Assembly: GCA_018693315.1 (NCBI GenBank)
Contig: JABHLR010000007.1
Coordinates: 1 to 37,855 of the forward strand
Source: an archaeon
Lineage (GTDB): Archaea > Nanobdellota > Nanobdellia > Pacearchaeales > GW2011-AR1
DNA: 37,855 nt
Reading direction: 5' to 3'
The position numbers and the translations under genes are program-made. This document shows, in pieces, positions 1 to 7,974 of this stretch (position 1 is the first letter of the stretch; every line of letters begins with the position of its first letter). Under the pieces are notes generated by a model. The model did not search any database, was not told the DNA's origin, and saw only the letters and a program-made list of their open reading frames with translations.

Positions 1-123
1 TCCACCAAGCTCATTCGAAATCATAGGAATGATAGCAGCCCAAATAATTGTAACAGCAGCGACAGTAATCAAGATTATCAAAACCGTAGCAACAATCGCG
101 CTTATACCTTTTTTATTATTCAT
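1..123 (-). CDS. type IV pilin-like protein, N-terminal part (runs off the window)
   Basis: Read directly from the reverse complement and absent from the ORF track. The first 41 residues begin MNNKKGISAIVATVLIIL, a class III (archaellin/pilin) signal: a short basic leader ending in KKG, then a 20-residue hydrophobic helix, as in the archaeal type IV pilin N-terminal family (PF07790). Such proteins are cut after the Gly by a prepilin peptidase (PibD/FlaK type) and assembled into surface filaments. It is the fourth and most downstream of four pilin-like genes on this strand. It has a strong SD (AGGAGGT) about 8 nt upstream of the ATG and a long leader, unlike its leaderless neighbours, which suggests it is the abundant subunit. 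Only the N-terminus is visible, so pilin versus archaellin cannot be settled. Confidence 0.75.
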   Translation of the reverse strand, partial: MNNKKGISAIVATVLIILITVAAVTIIWAAIIPMISNELGG

Positions 124-130
124 ATATCAT

Positions 131-179
131 ACCTCCTTTCAATCTGTTTATCGAGATTGAGCGATTGGTCTTTGACCAA
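131..179 (-). promoter_or_regulatory. structured 5' leader and Shine-Dalgarno of the pilin gene
   Basis: Upstream of the ATG at 123 the minus strand has AAGGAGGT (within 131-140). Two inverted repeats follow further upstream: CAATCT/AGATTG (140-159) and TTGGTC-TTT-GACCAA (165-179). The 133-base gap 124-256 otherwise holds no gene. The promoter is not clearly identifiable; AT-rich stretches near 193-205 or 225-235 are candidates. The hairpins may stabilise the mRNA or mark the 3' end of the preceding pilin transcript. Confidence 0.5.
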
Positions 180-256
180 ACCCTCATAACCTTTTTTAAT
201 TAGGACTTATCCCAACAACAAATATAAGAAATTAAACATTATAAACGTTCCTAAAA

Positions 257-709
257 TCAAATCGCCTTTCCAGCGTCGACACATGTGAACGGCCTATTCG
301 CATTCTTGCCACGAACACTCCCAAGTAATGCAGGATAAATAATAATTCTATCTGGCTCCGTATTATCATCCATCAATAAAGTAACCTGCTTCTTAACCGC
401 CTGCCCTGGATCAATCTGTGGCCCACCAAAATCAAACTTAGCAACCTCAGAAGTCCCACCCTTAATCAACTTAATATCAAAACTACGAATCCCAACATTC
501 CCACGATTAATAATTTCCAATTCATTATCACCAACCAAAACAGCATCAAAATTAATCTCCGCACAAACATCGCCGATAGGCTTATCAAACTTCTCAATCT
601 GCTCACTAATAAAACCACGCGCCCATAAAAAAATCATAGCCGCCAAAACCAGAACTAACATAATCATCATAACACTCGCAATCACCGGCGACAAACCTTT
701 CTTTTTCAT
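257..709 (-). CDS. type IV pilin-like protein
   Basis: 150 residues from the chosen start MKKKGLSPVIASVMMIMLV. A KKKG leader precedes a hydrophobic helix (about residues 5-28), the archaeal type IV pilin/archaellin N-terminal signature, followed by a roughly 120-residue beta-rich, weakly conserved globular domain containing two Cys. The ORF track starts six codons earlier, but TTTATAAA lies 22-28 nt upstream of the ATG at 709 and overlaps the earlier start region, so the MKKKG start is preferred. It lies between two other pilin-like genes on the same strand and is probably a minor pilin of one filament system. Specific function is not recognisable. Confidence 0.75.
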   Translation of the reverse strand: MKKKGLSPVIASVMMIMLVLVLAAMIFLWARGFISEQIEKFDKPIGDVCAEINFDAVLVGDNELEIINRGNVGIRSFDIKLIKGGTSEVAKFDFGGPQIDPGQAVKKQVTLLMDDNTEPDRIIIYPALLGSVRGKNANRPFTCVDAGKAI

Positions 710-738
710 ATTATTATATACTTCCATATTTTATAAAC

Positions 739-1242
739 CTAAGTAAGACAAGTAATCTCTTGAGACGCATAAGCCTTACATTTAATCTCCCCGTTATTCT
801 CTTTCATAAAAGGCTGAACCTCAACCAACGTCACCGTGCTCAATTTATAACCATCATCCTGAATACTGTTCGCATCATTAAACAGATAATTTTGAAAATG
901 TTCCTCACCTGGCTCAATCACGACACCAGCCTCATCAAAAGTATAAATCCCAAATGCCGCACCCTCACGATCATGAACCCTCAACACATACCCATCAACA
1001 GTAAACCGACCTTTATTTTTCAAAGTAATATTCAATCTCGAATCTTTAAAACACTCATAACTTCTTATGATAATATTAACACCATCAGAACAAGTCTCAA
1101 CCTCATCCTCACTAACATAAAATCTCAACCAACCATAAACCATAACAGACAAAGAAATTGTAATAGCAATCAACAAAACATACGCAACAATATTACTAAG
1201 TGCCCTCTTGTTCTTATTTGGCTGTAACAAAGCTCTCATCAT
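739..1242 (-). CDS. type IV pilin-like protein
   Basis: 167 residues. After a basic leader (QPNKNKRA) comes LSNIVAYVLLIAITISLSVMVYGW, the hydrophobic helix of archaeal pilin-like proteins. The remainder (residues 45-167) is a small secreted domain with Cys at about 51, 64 and two near the C-terminus, possibly disulphide bonded. The leader is longer than in the neighbouring pilins. Its start overlaps the end of the upstream pilin gene by 29 nt, and a GGATGTG stretch just before the ATG could serve as SD, so the two genes are probably translationally coupled. Start could be 1242 or 1239 (MMRA/MRA). Confidence 0.7.
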   Translation of the reverse strand: MMRALLQPNKNKRALSNIVAYVLLIAITISLSVMVYGWLRFYVSEDEVETCSDGVNIIIRSYECFKDSRLNITLKNKGRFTVDGYVLRVHDREGAAFGIYTFDEAGVVIEPGEEHFQNYLFNDANSIQDDGYKLSTVTLVEVQPFMKENNGEIKCKAYASQEITCLT

Positions 1243-1843
1243 TCACATCCTTTTGCATTATAAAAATAACCCTACGATGCCTGGAAACCGGAAACTCATA
1301 TTCATACCCTGCAACCTCAACAACAACATCATCTCCAGCATCTTTCAAATGATCTCCGCTTATTTCACCAGTTCCAACATCTTCATTGAAAGTATCAATT
1401 AAATCACTAACTTCACTACAATGATTACGTGTACAAATCCTGCTTATAACTCTAGAGCCACCCCCAATAACACCAGTATCGGGCGCATCATTATCACCAC
1501 CAGAACCAACATTCGCAGTCTCAGTTCCATAATTAGTCACATTCATACCATCAACAGTATCCCCATAAACAAACAAAAAATTCGCATCAGGACTCTTGTC
1601 CCTAATATCCCTCGCTAATAAATCAACAAACAAACTCAAATTAGCCCCCTCATCAAAACCACTATAAATCTCATAATCAATCACAGCTCCAACCTCCCTA
1701 TTCACCTCATAACTATAATCATAAAAATTCCCAGGCTCACGATTCACAGTAGCCCGATTAGCAGTAATACCCAAACTAATAACAACAGCCGAAATTATCA
1801 CAGCCGCCAACAAAAAAAACTGAGCCCTCTTATGTATCACCAT
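1214..1843 (-). CDS. type IV pilin-like / secreted membrane-anchored protein, first gene of pilin cluster
   Basis: 209 residues. MVIHKRAQFFLLAAVIISAVVISLG gives a short basic leader and one long hydrophobic helix (residues 8-26), consistent with a pilin-like or simple N-terminal anchor. The KRA-QFF junction departs from the usual KKG-(I/L)S pattern, so this member is the least certain pilin. The outer domain is acidic and Gly/Asp rich (GSGGDNDAPDTG near the middle) with two Cys around RICTRNHC. A TATA element (TTTTATAAAG, 1865-1875) sits about 25 nt upstream of the ATG, so the cluster's first transcript starts near the ATG and runs through the three downstream pilin genes. Confidence 0.65.
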   Translation of the reverse strand: MVIHKRAQFFLLAAVIISAVVISLGITANRATVNREPGNFYDYSYEVNREVGAVIDYEIYSGFDEGANLSLFVDLLARDIRDKSPDANFLFVYGDTVDGMNVTNYGTETANVGSGGDNDAPDTGVIGGGSRVISRICTRNHCSEVSDLIDTFNEDVGTGEISGDHLKDAGDDVVVEVAGYEYEFPVSRHRRVIFIMQKDVNDESFVTAK

Positions 1844-1875
1844 AACAATTAAACAACTTAATACTTTATAAAATT

Positions 1876-2138
1876 AGTGTAGGCCCAGCAATTTGCTCAA
1901 ATCCAAAGTCCAGAGGTTACTGATAATCCTCAGTTCTGCGACCCTTTAAGCATCCAAACTTTAACTTAGGGCTGCTACATTCCTGTCCTGACCCACTTCA
2001 CCAAAGCAAGATCAAAAAGGACAAAACCTCAACGTCAAATCAACAACATCGACAGCTTCATCTCACGCCTTGCCTCAAGTCCGCCATAAAGCCCATTTGC
2101 GAACAGCGAGGGGCTAACTCGCCAACCTGACCTACATT
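1876..2138 (-). ncRNA. ffs: signal recognition particle RNA (7S/SRP RNA)
   Basis: On the minus strand the domain IV hairpin is plain: GGTCAGG-ACA-GGAA-TGT-AGCAGCC, the universally conserved symmetric loop with GGAA tetraloop that binds SRP54. The ends pair as helix 1 (5' TGTAGGTC with 3' GGCCTACA), as expected of archaeal SRP RNA, and the 5' region has TGTTCG/TGGGC elements consistent with the Alu domain. Length of about 260 nt is slightly short for archaea. Ends are set by helix 1 and may be off by a few bases. A TATA element at 2157-2163 fits a start near 2137. Confidence 0.9.
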
Positions 2139-2154
2139 AAATAGAGGCTGGAAA

Positions 2155-2165
2155 CCTTTAAAAGA
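2155..2165. promoter_or_regulatory. shared bidirectional TATA element (SRP RNA / tRNA-Ser)
   Basis: CCTTTAAAAGA contains a near-palindromic TTTAAA centred at 2160. It lies about 23 nt from the SRP RNA 5' end on the minus strand and about 28 nt from the tRNA-Ser 5' end on the plus strand. No second TATA-like element is visible between the two RNAs, so one element probably serves both. Confidence 0.55.
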
Positions 2166-2187
2166 CTTATTGTTCTACAAATCTCAT

Positions 2188-2269
2188 GCCCACATCGCAT
2201 AGTGGTTATTGCACCGGGTTGCTAACTCGGGCCCTTCGGGGCGCCTCGGTTCGACTCCGAGTGTGGGCG
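2188..2269 (+). tRNA. tRNA-Ser (GCT anticodon)
   Basis: Acceptor GCCCACA/TGTGGGC, D arm, anticodon stem CCGGG/CTCGG with loop TTGCTAA (anticodon GCT, reads AGC/AGU), a long variable arm GCCC-TTCG-GGGC as in class II tRNAs, and T arm CTCGG-TTCGACT-CCGAG. Discriminator G. No encoded CCA, no intron. Confidence 0.95.
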
Positions 2270-2317
2270 TTCAAAGATCACACAAATCTTTAAATAAAGA
2301 AATCTTCAAAAACAAAC

Positions 2318-2626
2318 ATGGAAAAAGAAATCGGGAAAATATCAAAAGGCGAATGGCAAGGAACAACGACAGATATCATAATAGGGCTCAGAGAATTCAA
2401 CGGAAAAACCGGAGTTGACATCAGAGAATTTACACAAAGCGAACAATACACAGGCCCAACAAAAAAAGGCCTAAGAATTCCTGCAGACAAATTCGAAGAT
2501 TTCAAATCAATGATTAATTCCATAGACACAAACGATCTAAAACCGCAATCCGCACCACAACCGCAGGCAGAACCAGCCGCAGCCGACGACGACAACTCAG
2601 GCATCGACGAATCCGGACTCATGTAA
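2318..2626 (+). CDS. PC4/YdbC-like single-stranded nucleic acid binding protein
   Basis: 102 residues. Residues 5-66 match the PC4/YdbC fold (PF02229): GEWQGTTTDIIIGLREFNGK, then VDIREF and GPTKKGLRIP followed by a helix, the beta4-alpha pattern with the typical VDIRE and KGI/KGL turns. The tail 75-102 is low complexity (P/Q/A, then DDD acidic) and probably disordered. PC4-like proteins bind ssDNA and melt promoters or protect ssDNA; the archaeal role is not well defined. A TATA-like CTTTAAATA about 24 nt upstream of the ATG implies a leaderless mRNA. It sits between tRNA-Ser and the metabolic operon with its own promoter. Confidence 0.8.
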   Translation: MEKEIGKISKGEWQGTTTDIIIGLREFNGKTGVDIREFTQSEQYTGPTKKGLRIPADKFEDFKSMINSIDTNDLKPQSAPQPQAEPAAADDDNSGIDESGLM

Positions 2627-2676
2627 TCTCGCAAACTTTTATAAACTTCTCAAACAAATTATAGATAGGTGATACT

Positions 2677-3279
2677 ATGGTATGGTTAGAGGTCGAAACA
2701 AAAGTCAAGCTAGAAAATTCTCAGGTCGCAGCTCTCAGAAAAAAAATTAAATCAATAGCTAAGCTAAAGAAAAAGGGGACAAAGACAGATGACTATTTTG
2801 CAAACCAAAAAAAAGGCTTCCCAAAAAAAGCATTTAGAATCAGAGCAACAAAAGACCAACTCGAAGTCACATTCAAAAAATGGATCAAGCATCTCTGGAC
2901 ACCAGAAGTCGTCGTAAAAGAAGAATTTGAGTTCAGCCTAAAAGGAAAAGAAGAGGCAAAAGATCTCATAGCACTCTTCAAAGATCTCGGCTTCACAGAA
3001 TGGGTAAAGAAAATAAAAAGGAATGAAACATATTCATACAATAAAAACAAAAGATTATCAATCGAAATAAACAACGTCAAACATCTCGGCTACTTCATGG
3101 AAATGGAATTCCTCTGCCAAGAATCCGAAGCAAAAAAAGGAATCAATTTAATCACAAAAGTTCTAAAAGAATTAGAAATCGATTTCAACCAAATCGACAA
3201 TACCGGCTATACAAAAATGCTCTGGTACAAAGGAGCAACAGGCAAACACAAATTCATCGACAAAGAAACAGCTCTATAA
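2677..3279 (+). CDS. CYTH domain (triphosphate tunnel) protein
   Basis: 200 residues. The N-terminal ExExK hallmark of CYTH enzymes is present (E5-V-E7-T-K9). Alternating basic strands (FRIRATKDQLEVTFKKW) and acidic strands (EEFEFSL, SIEINNV, YFMEMEFL) would line the tunnel. The family includes class IV adenylyl cyclase (CyaB), thiamine triphosphatase and tripolyphosphatase; which activity applies cannot be told from sequence. A TATA element (CTTTTATAAAC, about 2636-2646) and an AGGTGAT SD just before the ATG give a short leader. It is 3 nt upstream of acs, so it is probably the first gene of the metabolic operon. That position may mean it handles a triphosphate or pyrophosphate-linked by-product, which is only inference. 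Confidence 0.75.
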   Translation: MVWLEVETKVKLENSQVAALRKKIKSIAKLKKKGTKTDDYFANQKKGFPKKAFRIRATKDQLEVTFKKWIKHLWTPEVVVKEEFEFSLKGKEEAKDLIALFKDLGFTEWVKKIKRNETYSYNKNKRLSIEINNVKHLGYFMEMEFLCQESEAKKGINLITKVLKELEIDFNQIDNTGYTKMLWYKGATGKHKFIDKETAL

Positions 3280-3282
3280 AAC

Positions 3283-5220
3283 ATGGCAAAATACGTAATT
3301 AAAAAATCTAACAAGCTAGTTCCTAGCGACGCCATGAAAAAAATCGCTCACGTAAAAAATAAAAATATCTACAAACAAGCTGCAAAAAATCCAATCAAAT
3401 TCTGGGAGAAACTCGCAACAGAGGGTTTAGATTGGGAAAAGAAATGGACAAAAGCCTACGAACAAAAACTCCCATATTTCAAATGGTTCAAGGGCGGAAA
3501 AATAAACTTCTCAAAAAATTGCCTCGATAGACACCTTGAAAACAAATCAGACAAAGTCGCAATAACATGGGTGCCAGAACCAACAAAAGAAAAAACAATC
3601 AAACTAACCTACAAAGAGCTTCATGAAAAAGTCTGCAAATTCGCAAACGTACTAAAGAAACATAAAATCAAAAAAGGAGATGTCGTATCAATCTACCTTC
3701 CAATGATCCCCGAAGCAATAATCGCAATGCTAGCCTGCACAAGAATCGGGGCAATTCATTCTGTCGTTTTCTCAGCATTCTCAGCTGATGCACTAAAGGC
3801 AAGAATCCAAGATGGAAAAGCAAAAATTCTAATCACTGCTGACGGCTATTATCGACGAGGCGAAAAAGAAGATCTGTTAACAAAAGCAAGGCGAGCAGTC
3901 AAATCAACAACTGTCAACAAAGTTATAATAGTTCCAAGGTTAAGAAAGAAAATCCCCACAGGAAGGAAATTCCTAAACTTCAACAAAGAACTAGAATCAG
4001 CAGAACCAAATTGCGAGCCAACAATAGTCAATTCAGAAGATACCATGTTCATCCTATACACATCTGGAACAACAGGCAAACCAAAAGGAGTAGTCCACGA
4101 TACTGGAGGCTACGCAACTCAGGCATACTGGACAGCAAAATGGAATTTCAATTTACACGACGACGATGTAATGTGGTGCACTGCCGATGTCGGATGGGTA
4201 ACAGGACACACCTACGCATTCTACGGACCACTGCTAAACGGAGCAACAACCCTAATCTACGAAGGCTCCCCAGATTTCCCAAACCCAGGACGATGGTGGA
4301 AAATAATCCAAGACAACAAAGTCACAGTCTTCTACACCGCACCAACAGCAATTAGAATGTTTCAAAAATTCGATCCAAAATATATCAAAAAACACAATCT
4401 CAAATCTCTAAGAATTCTAGGATCTGTCGGTGAGCCAATCGATGAAGACGCATGGAAATGGTACTTCAAAACAATCGGCGGCTCACGATGCCCAATCATC
4501 GACACATGGTGGCAAACAGAAACCGGCGGAACCCTGATTAACGCCCTCCCTGGAATCGGACCATTCGTCCCAAAAGTTTCGGGCCAACCATTCCCCGGAA
4601 CAAATCTAATCATTGTTGATGAGAAAGGAAAACAAATCAAAAAGAAAAATGTAGTAGGAAATCTGGTCCAGGTACCACCATTAGCTCCCGGAATGCTTCA
4701 CGGAGTTTGGAAAAATCCCAAAAAATACAAAGACACCTACTGGTCGAGATTCAAAAAATATTACGACACCAGCGACGGAGCATTCCTAACAAACGGCGGA
4801 CTAATTAGAATAACAGGACGAACTGATGACGTTATGAAAGTTGCAGGTCACAGAATGACAACAGCCGAATTAGAAAATGCAATCACAGATCACCAAGCAA
4901 TAAACGAAACCGCAGTCGTCCCAATTCCACACGAAGTCAAAGGCGAAGTCCCAGTAGCTTTCGTAATACTAAAACATAAAATCAAAGATCAAGAAAAATT
5001 CGAAAAAGAAATCAAAAAACTAACGGACGATAAAATCGGCCCAACAGCAAGGCCAGCAAAGATCTACATCGTCGAAGCACTTCCAAAAACTCGTTCAGGA
5101 AAAATCATGCGAAGAATCTTAAAAGCCCTACTGATCGACGAAGAACCAAAGGGACTTTCAACATTACTTAATCCCAAATCCGTCGACGCAATAAAAAAAA
5201 TAATCAAAACTAAAAAATGA
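3283..5220 (+). CDS. acs: acetyl-CoA synthetase, AMP-forming
   Basis: 645 residues, the normal length for Acs. Acetate + ATP + CoA gives acetyl-CoA + AMP + PPi, in the cytoplasm. All adenylate-forming motifs are present: the P-loop-like YTSGTTGKPKG (from residue 259), DTWWQTETGG (from 407; the second Trp of WWQTE is the acetate-pocket residue that restricts substrate size), GRTDDVMKVAGHRM in the C-terminal domain, and SGKIMRR with catalytic Lys607, the site inactivated by acetylation in characterised Acs enzymes. It starts 3 nt after the CYTH gene and its stop overlaps the next start (ATGA, 5217-5220). Co-transcription with a 2-oxoacid oxidoreductase and a GNAT makes Lys acetylation control plausible. 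Propionyl-CoA synthetase is the less likely alternative. Confidence 0.93.
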   Translation: MAKYVIKKSNKLVPSDAMKKIAHVKNKNIYKQAAKNPIKFWEKLATEGLDWEKKWTKAYEQKLPYFKWFKGGKINFSKNCLDRHLENKSDKVAITWVPEPTKEKTIKLTYKELHEKVCKFANVLKKHKIKKGDVVSIYLPMIPEAIIAMLACTRIGAIHSVVFSAFSADALKARIQDGKAKILITADGYYRRGEKEDLLTKARRAVKSTTVNKVIIVPRLRKKIPTGRKFLNFNKELESAEPNCEPTIVNSEDTMFILYTSGTTGKPKGVVHDTGGYATQAYWTAKWNFNLHDDDVMWCTADVGWVTGHTYAFYGPLLNGATTLIYEGSPDFPNPGRWWKIIQDNKVTVFYTAPTAIRMFQKFDPKYIKKHNLKSLRILGSVGEPIDEDAWKWYFKTIGGSRCPIIDTWWQTETGGTLINALPGIGPFVPKVSGQPFPGTNLIIVDEKGKQIKKKNVVGNLVQVPPLAPGMLHGVWKNPKKYKDTYWSRFKKYYDTSDGAFLTNGGLIRITGRTDDVMKVAGHRMTTAELENAITDHQAINETAVVPIPHEVKGEVPVAFVILKHKIKDQEKFEKEIKKLTDDKIGPTARPAKIYIVEALPKTRSGKIMRRILKALLIDEEPKGLSTLLNPKSVDAIKKIIKTKK

Positions 5221-6740
5221 GACTAAACATTATTATCGGCGGCAAGGCAGGACAAGGCATCAACAAAGTCTCACAAATCGTCGCAAACGTTCTCTCCGAA
5301 TTCGGCTACTTCACGTTCAACTACCGAGACTACCAATCGTTAATTCGAGGCGGCCACAACTTCAACGTCCTCTCAATATCAGATACACCAATCGAAAGCC
5401 ACGAATCGAAAGCCGACATTTTAGTGGCACTCGACGACAGAACAATACAAACTCACAAACAAGCCCTCAAAAAAAACGGCGTCACAATTCTCGGCGACCA
5501 ATTTAAAGACTTGGGACGAAACTTGAATATCGCACTATCCGGAGCTCTAATAAAAATCCTCGGAATTCCAATTCAAGAACTCGAAAAAGAAATCAAATCC
5601 CAATTCAAAGAACACACCGAGGCAATTGCAGCAGCAAAACAAGGATTCGAATCTCAGAAAAAAATCTCAGATCTAAAAAAACTAGATAACAAAATATCAA
5701 TCTCATCCGGAAGCAAAGCAGTCGCAGAAGGCGCAAGAAACTCAGGACTAGATTTATACATCGCCTACCCAATGACACCAGCGACAAACGCAATGCACGA
5801 ACTCGCAAAAAACCAAATCGAAAATAACCTAATGATGTTCCAAGCAGAAAGTGAAATCTCAGCAATAAGCATGTCCCTCGGAGCCTCATTTGCAGGAGCA
5901 AAAACAATGACTGGAACATCAGGCGGCGGGTTCGACCTCATGTCAGAATCACTATCCCTCCAAGGCCAATCCGAAATCCCACTAACAGTCTACCTCGCAT
6001 CAAGAGTCGGGCCAGCAACAGGAGTCCCAACTTACACCGCACAATCAGATCTCGATATTGCACTCCGAGCAGGGCACGGCGAATTCCCAAGGATAGTAGT
6101 CGCACCATCCAACCCAACAGAAACAATCGAAAAAACATCCGAAGCATTATACCTCGCTGAAAAATTCAAAACCCTTTCAATATTATTATCAGATAAACAC
6201 CTAGCAGAGTCGGAATTCTCAACAACAGAACAACCAGCAAAAACTCCAAAATTCAAAATAGATAGAAAGGTCCCCGGACAAACAATCATAAAAGCCTCCT
6301 CGTACGAAGTCGACAAATTCGGAAACTCCACAGAATCCTACACATTAACTGAAGACAACACAAACAAACGAATCGACAAATATAAACAAGCAAAAAAGTT
6401 CATAGAAAAAAATTACGACATGATAAAAATCCACGGCGATAAAAACTCAAAAAATCTAATCATAGGCTGGGGCTCAACAACAGGCGCTATCAAAGACGCA
6501 ATCAAAGACCTCGATACCAAATTCTTACAAGTCTTATATTGCAAACCACTCTCACCTCAAATTAAAAAAGAACTACAAAAAGCAGACAAAGTAATCCTAG
6601 TCGAATGTAATGTAACAGGGCAACTAGGCCGACTCATCCGAGAAAAAACCGGAATCAAAATAGAAAACAGACTCCTAAAATACAACGGCCGCCCATTCCA
6701 CTCCGACGAACTAAAAAAATATTTGGAGGAAATATTATGA
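5217..6740 (+). CDS. 2-oxoacid:ferredoxin oxidoreductase, fused gamma-alpha subunit
   Basis: 507 residues. Residues 1-150 are the gamma domain (GGKAGQGINKVSQIVANVL, later RDYQSLIRGGHN). Residues 160-507 are the alpha (pyrimidine-binding) domain with YPMTPAT from residue 184, the YPITP-type motif that defines this alpha family, then FQAESEISAISMSLGASFAG and GTSGGGFDLM. It oxidatively decarboxylates a 2-oxoacid with CoA and reduces ferredoxin together with the beta subunit encoded at 7159. The two-subunit (gamma-alpha plus beta) form without a ferredoxin-like delta subunit is known from Sulfolobus and some bacteria. Substrate (pyruvate, 2-oxoglutarate or branched) cannot be fixed from sequence. 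ATGA overlaps at both ends show translational coupling. Confidence 0.9.
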   Translation: MRLNIIIGGKAGQGINKVSQIVANVLSEFGYFTFNYRDYQSLIRGGHNFNVLSISDTPIESHESKADILVALDDRTIQTHKQALKKNGVTILGDQFKDLGRNLNIALSGALIKILGIPIQELEKEIKSQFKEHTEAIAAAKQGFESQKKISDLKKLDNKISISSGSKAVAEGARNSGLDLYIAYPMTPATNAMHELAKNQIENNLMMFQAESEISAISMSLGASFAGAKTMTGTSGGGFDLMSESLSLQGQSEIPLTVYLASRVGPATGVPTYTAQSDLDIALRAGHGEFPRIVVAPSNPTETIEKTSEALYLAEKFKTLSILLSDKHLAESEFSTTEQPAKTPKFKIDRKVPGQTIIKASSYEVDKFGNSTESYTLTEDNTNKRIDKYKQAKKFIEKNYDMIKIHGDKNSKNLIIGWGSTTGAIKDAIKDLDTKFLQVLYCKPLSPQIKKELQKADKVILVECNVTGQLGRLIREKTGIKIENRLLKYNGRPFHSDELKKYLEEIL

Positions 6741-7162
6741 AAATAATAAAAGCAACTAAAAGAGATTCAAATGAAATTTCCAAAATATTCCTCGAAGAAT
6801 CAAACAAGAAGCCATACTCTCAAAATTACAGCCCCAAAACAATAAAGTCAAGAGTCAAAGATATGCTTAATTTTGGAAGCATTTATTTAGCAATCACAGA
6901 CAAAGAAATAACTGGATTTATTGCAATTGCAGGAGAGGGTAAATCAAATATTTATATAGATGAATTTTGGATAAAGAAAAGGTATCAACGAAAAGGTACT
7001 GGCACAGAGATGCTAAAATTCGTACAAAATAAATACAAGAAAAAAGGAGCTAAATCAATTAGTGTAATGACGTCTAAAAAAGCAAAGGCTTTTAGATTTT
7101 ATAAAAAAATTGGCTTCCAGAAGAATAATGATGAAATAATCTTGAATAAAAAACTAAAATGA
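6737..7162 (+). CDS. GNAT family N-acetyltransferase embedded in the oxidoreductase operon
   Basis: 141 residues, a single GNAT domain. Acetyl-CoA binding motif A is QRKGTG (residues 84-89) after the beta4 strand IYIDEFWI; motif B region is AFRFYKKIGF (118-127). It transfers acetyl from acetyl-CoA to an amine; whether the target is a protein lysine or a small molecule is unknown. It separates the alpha and beta subunit genes and overlaps both by ATGA, so it is made with them. Codon choice differs from its neighbours: eight of nine Asn codons are AAT, while flanking genes favour AAC, suggesting later insertion. Acs-regulating acetyltransferases are encoded near acs in some bacteria (AcuA, Bacillus), so Acs in this operon is a candidate target. 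Confidence 0.85.
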   Translation: MKIIKATKRDSNEISKIFLEESNKKPYSQNYSPKTIKSRVKDMLNFGSIYLAITDKEITGFIAIAGEGKSNIYIDEFWIKKRYQRKGTGTEMLKFVQNKYKKKGAKSISVMTSKKAKAFRFYKKIGFQKNNDEIILNKKLK

Positions 7163-7974
7163 CAAACCTAAAAACAAACTCAGAAATAACATGGTGCCCT
7201 GGCTGCCCAAACCACATGATACTAGAAGCAGTCAAGCAAACAATAACAAGATCAAAAATAGATCAAAAACAATTTGCAATCACAACGGACATCGGGTGCC
7301 ACGCAAAAATGTTCGACTACCTAAACCTCTCAGGAATCTACTGCCTCCACGGAAGAGCAATCCCAACAGCAATCGGAATGAAACTCGGAAACCCAAATCT
7401 AAAAGTCCTAGCATTCGCCGGCGACGGAGCAGCATATGCAGAAGGAATCGCACACTTCATTCACGCTTTCAAATACAACGCCGACATGACCCTAATTCTC
7501 CACGACAACCAATCATTCTCCTTAACAACAGGCCAACCAACACCAACATCCCAACAAGGCTACGAATCAAAAGCATCCCCACTAGGAACCCAAGACAAAC
7601 CATTCAACCCAATCAAATTAGCTTTGGCATCAAACGCAACTTTCATAGCAAGAACAAACGCGAAAGACATCCCACACATGATATCAACATTCTCAAAAGC
7701 AATCGCGCACAAAGGTTTCTCGTTCGTCGAAGTCATCCAAGACTGCCTAATCTTCAACCTTGACGCGAATAACAAAGACAAACTAATGTACAAAATAAAA
7801 GATAACTCCGACAAAAAAATCGCAGAAAAACTAGCAGACCAATTCAACTACAACTCGAAATCAGGAAAAATCCCATTAGGCATAATCTACAAATCAGATG
7901 AAAAATCTCTAGCAGAAAAATGGCCGCAACTCAAAAAACTTCTAAATAGCAAAACAAACTGGCAACAAAAATGA
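7159..7974 (+). CDS. 2-oxoacid:ferredoxin oxidoreductase, beta subunit
   Basis: 271 residues. Binds thiamine diphosphate through GDGAAYAEG (residues 87-95) to N116, the GDG-x-N pattern, and a [4Fe-4S] cluster through C13 and C16 (WCPGC), C46 (IGC) and C195 (QDCLIF), the four conserved Cys of two-subunit KOR/POR enzymes. Works with the gamma-alpha subunit encoded two genes upstream to convert a 2-oxoacid, CoA and oxidised ferredoxin to acyl-CoA, CO2 and reduced ferredoxin. ATGA overlaps with the GNAT upstream (7159-7162) and with the hydrogenase-like gene downstream (7971-7974). Length and motifs are normal for the family. Confidence 0.92.
   Translation: MTNLKTNSEITWCPGCPNHMILEAVKQTITRSKIDQKQFAITTDIGCHAKMFDYLNLSGIYCLHGRAIPTAIGMKLGNPNLKVLAFAGDGAAYAEGIAHFIHAFKYNADMTLILHDNQSFSLTTGQPTPTSQQGYESKASPLGTQDKPFNPIKLALASNATFIARTNAKDIPHMISTFSKAIAHKGFSFVEVIQDCLIFNLDANNKDKLMYKIKDNSDKKIAEKLADQFNYNSKSGKIPLGIIYKSDEKSLAEKWPQLKKLLNSKTNWQQK

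Noticed and set aside
760-1227. 155-residue plus-strand ORF
   Set aside because: Antisense shadow of the pilin gene at 739-1242; low-complexity Asn/Ile/Thr composition typical of reading this AT-rich DNA backwards.
2209-2418. 69-residue plus-strand ORF
   Set aside because: Runs through tRNA-Ser and out of frame into the PC4 gene.
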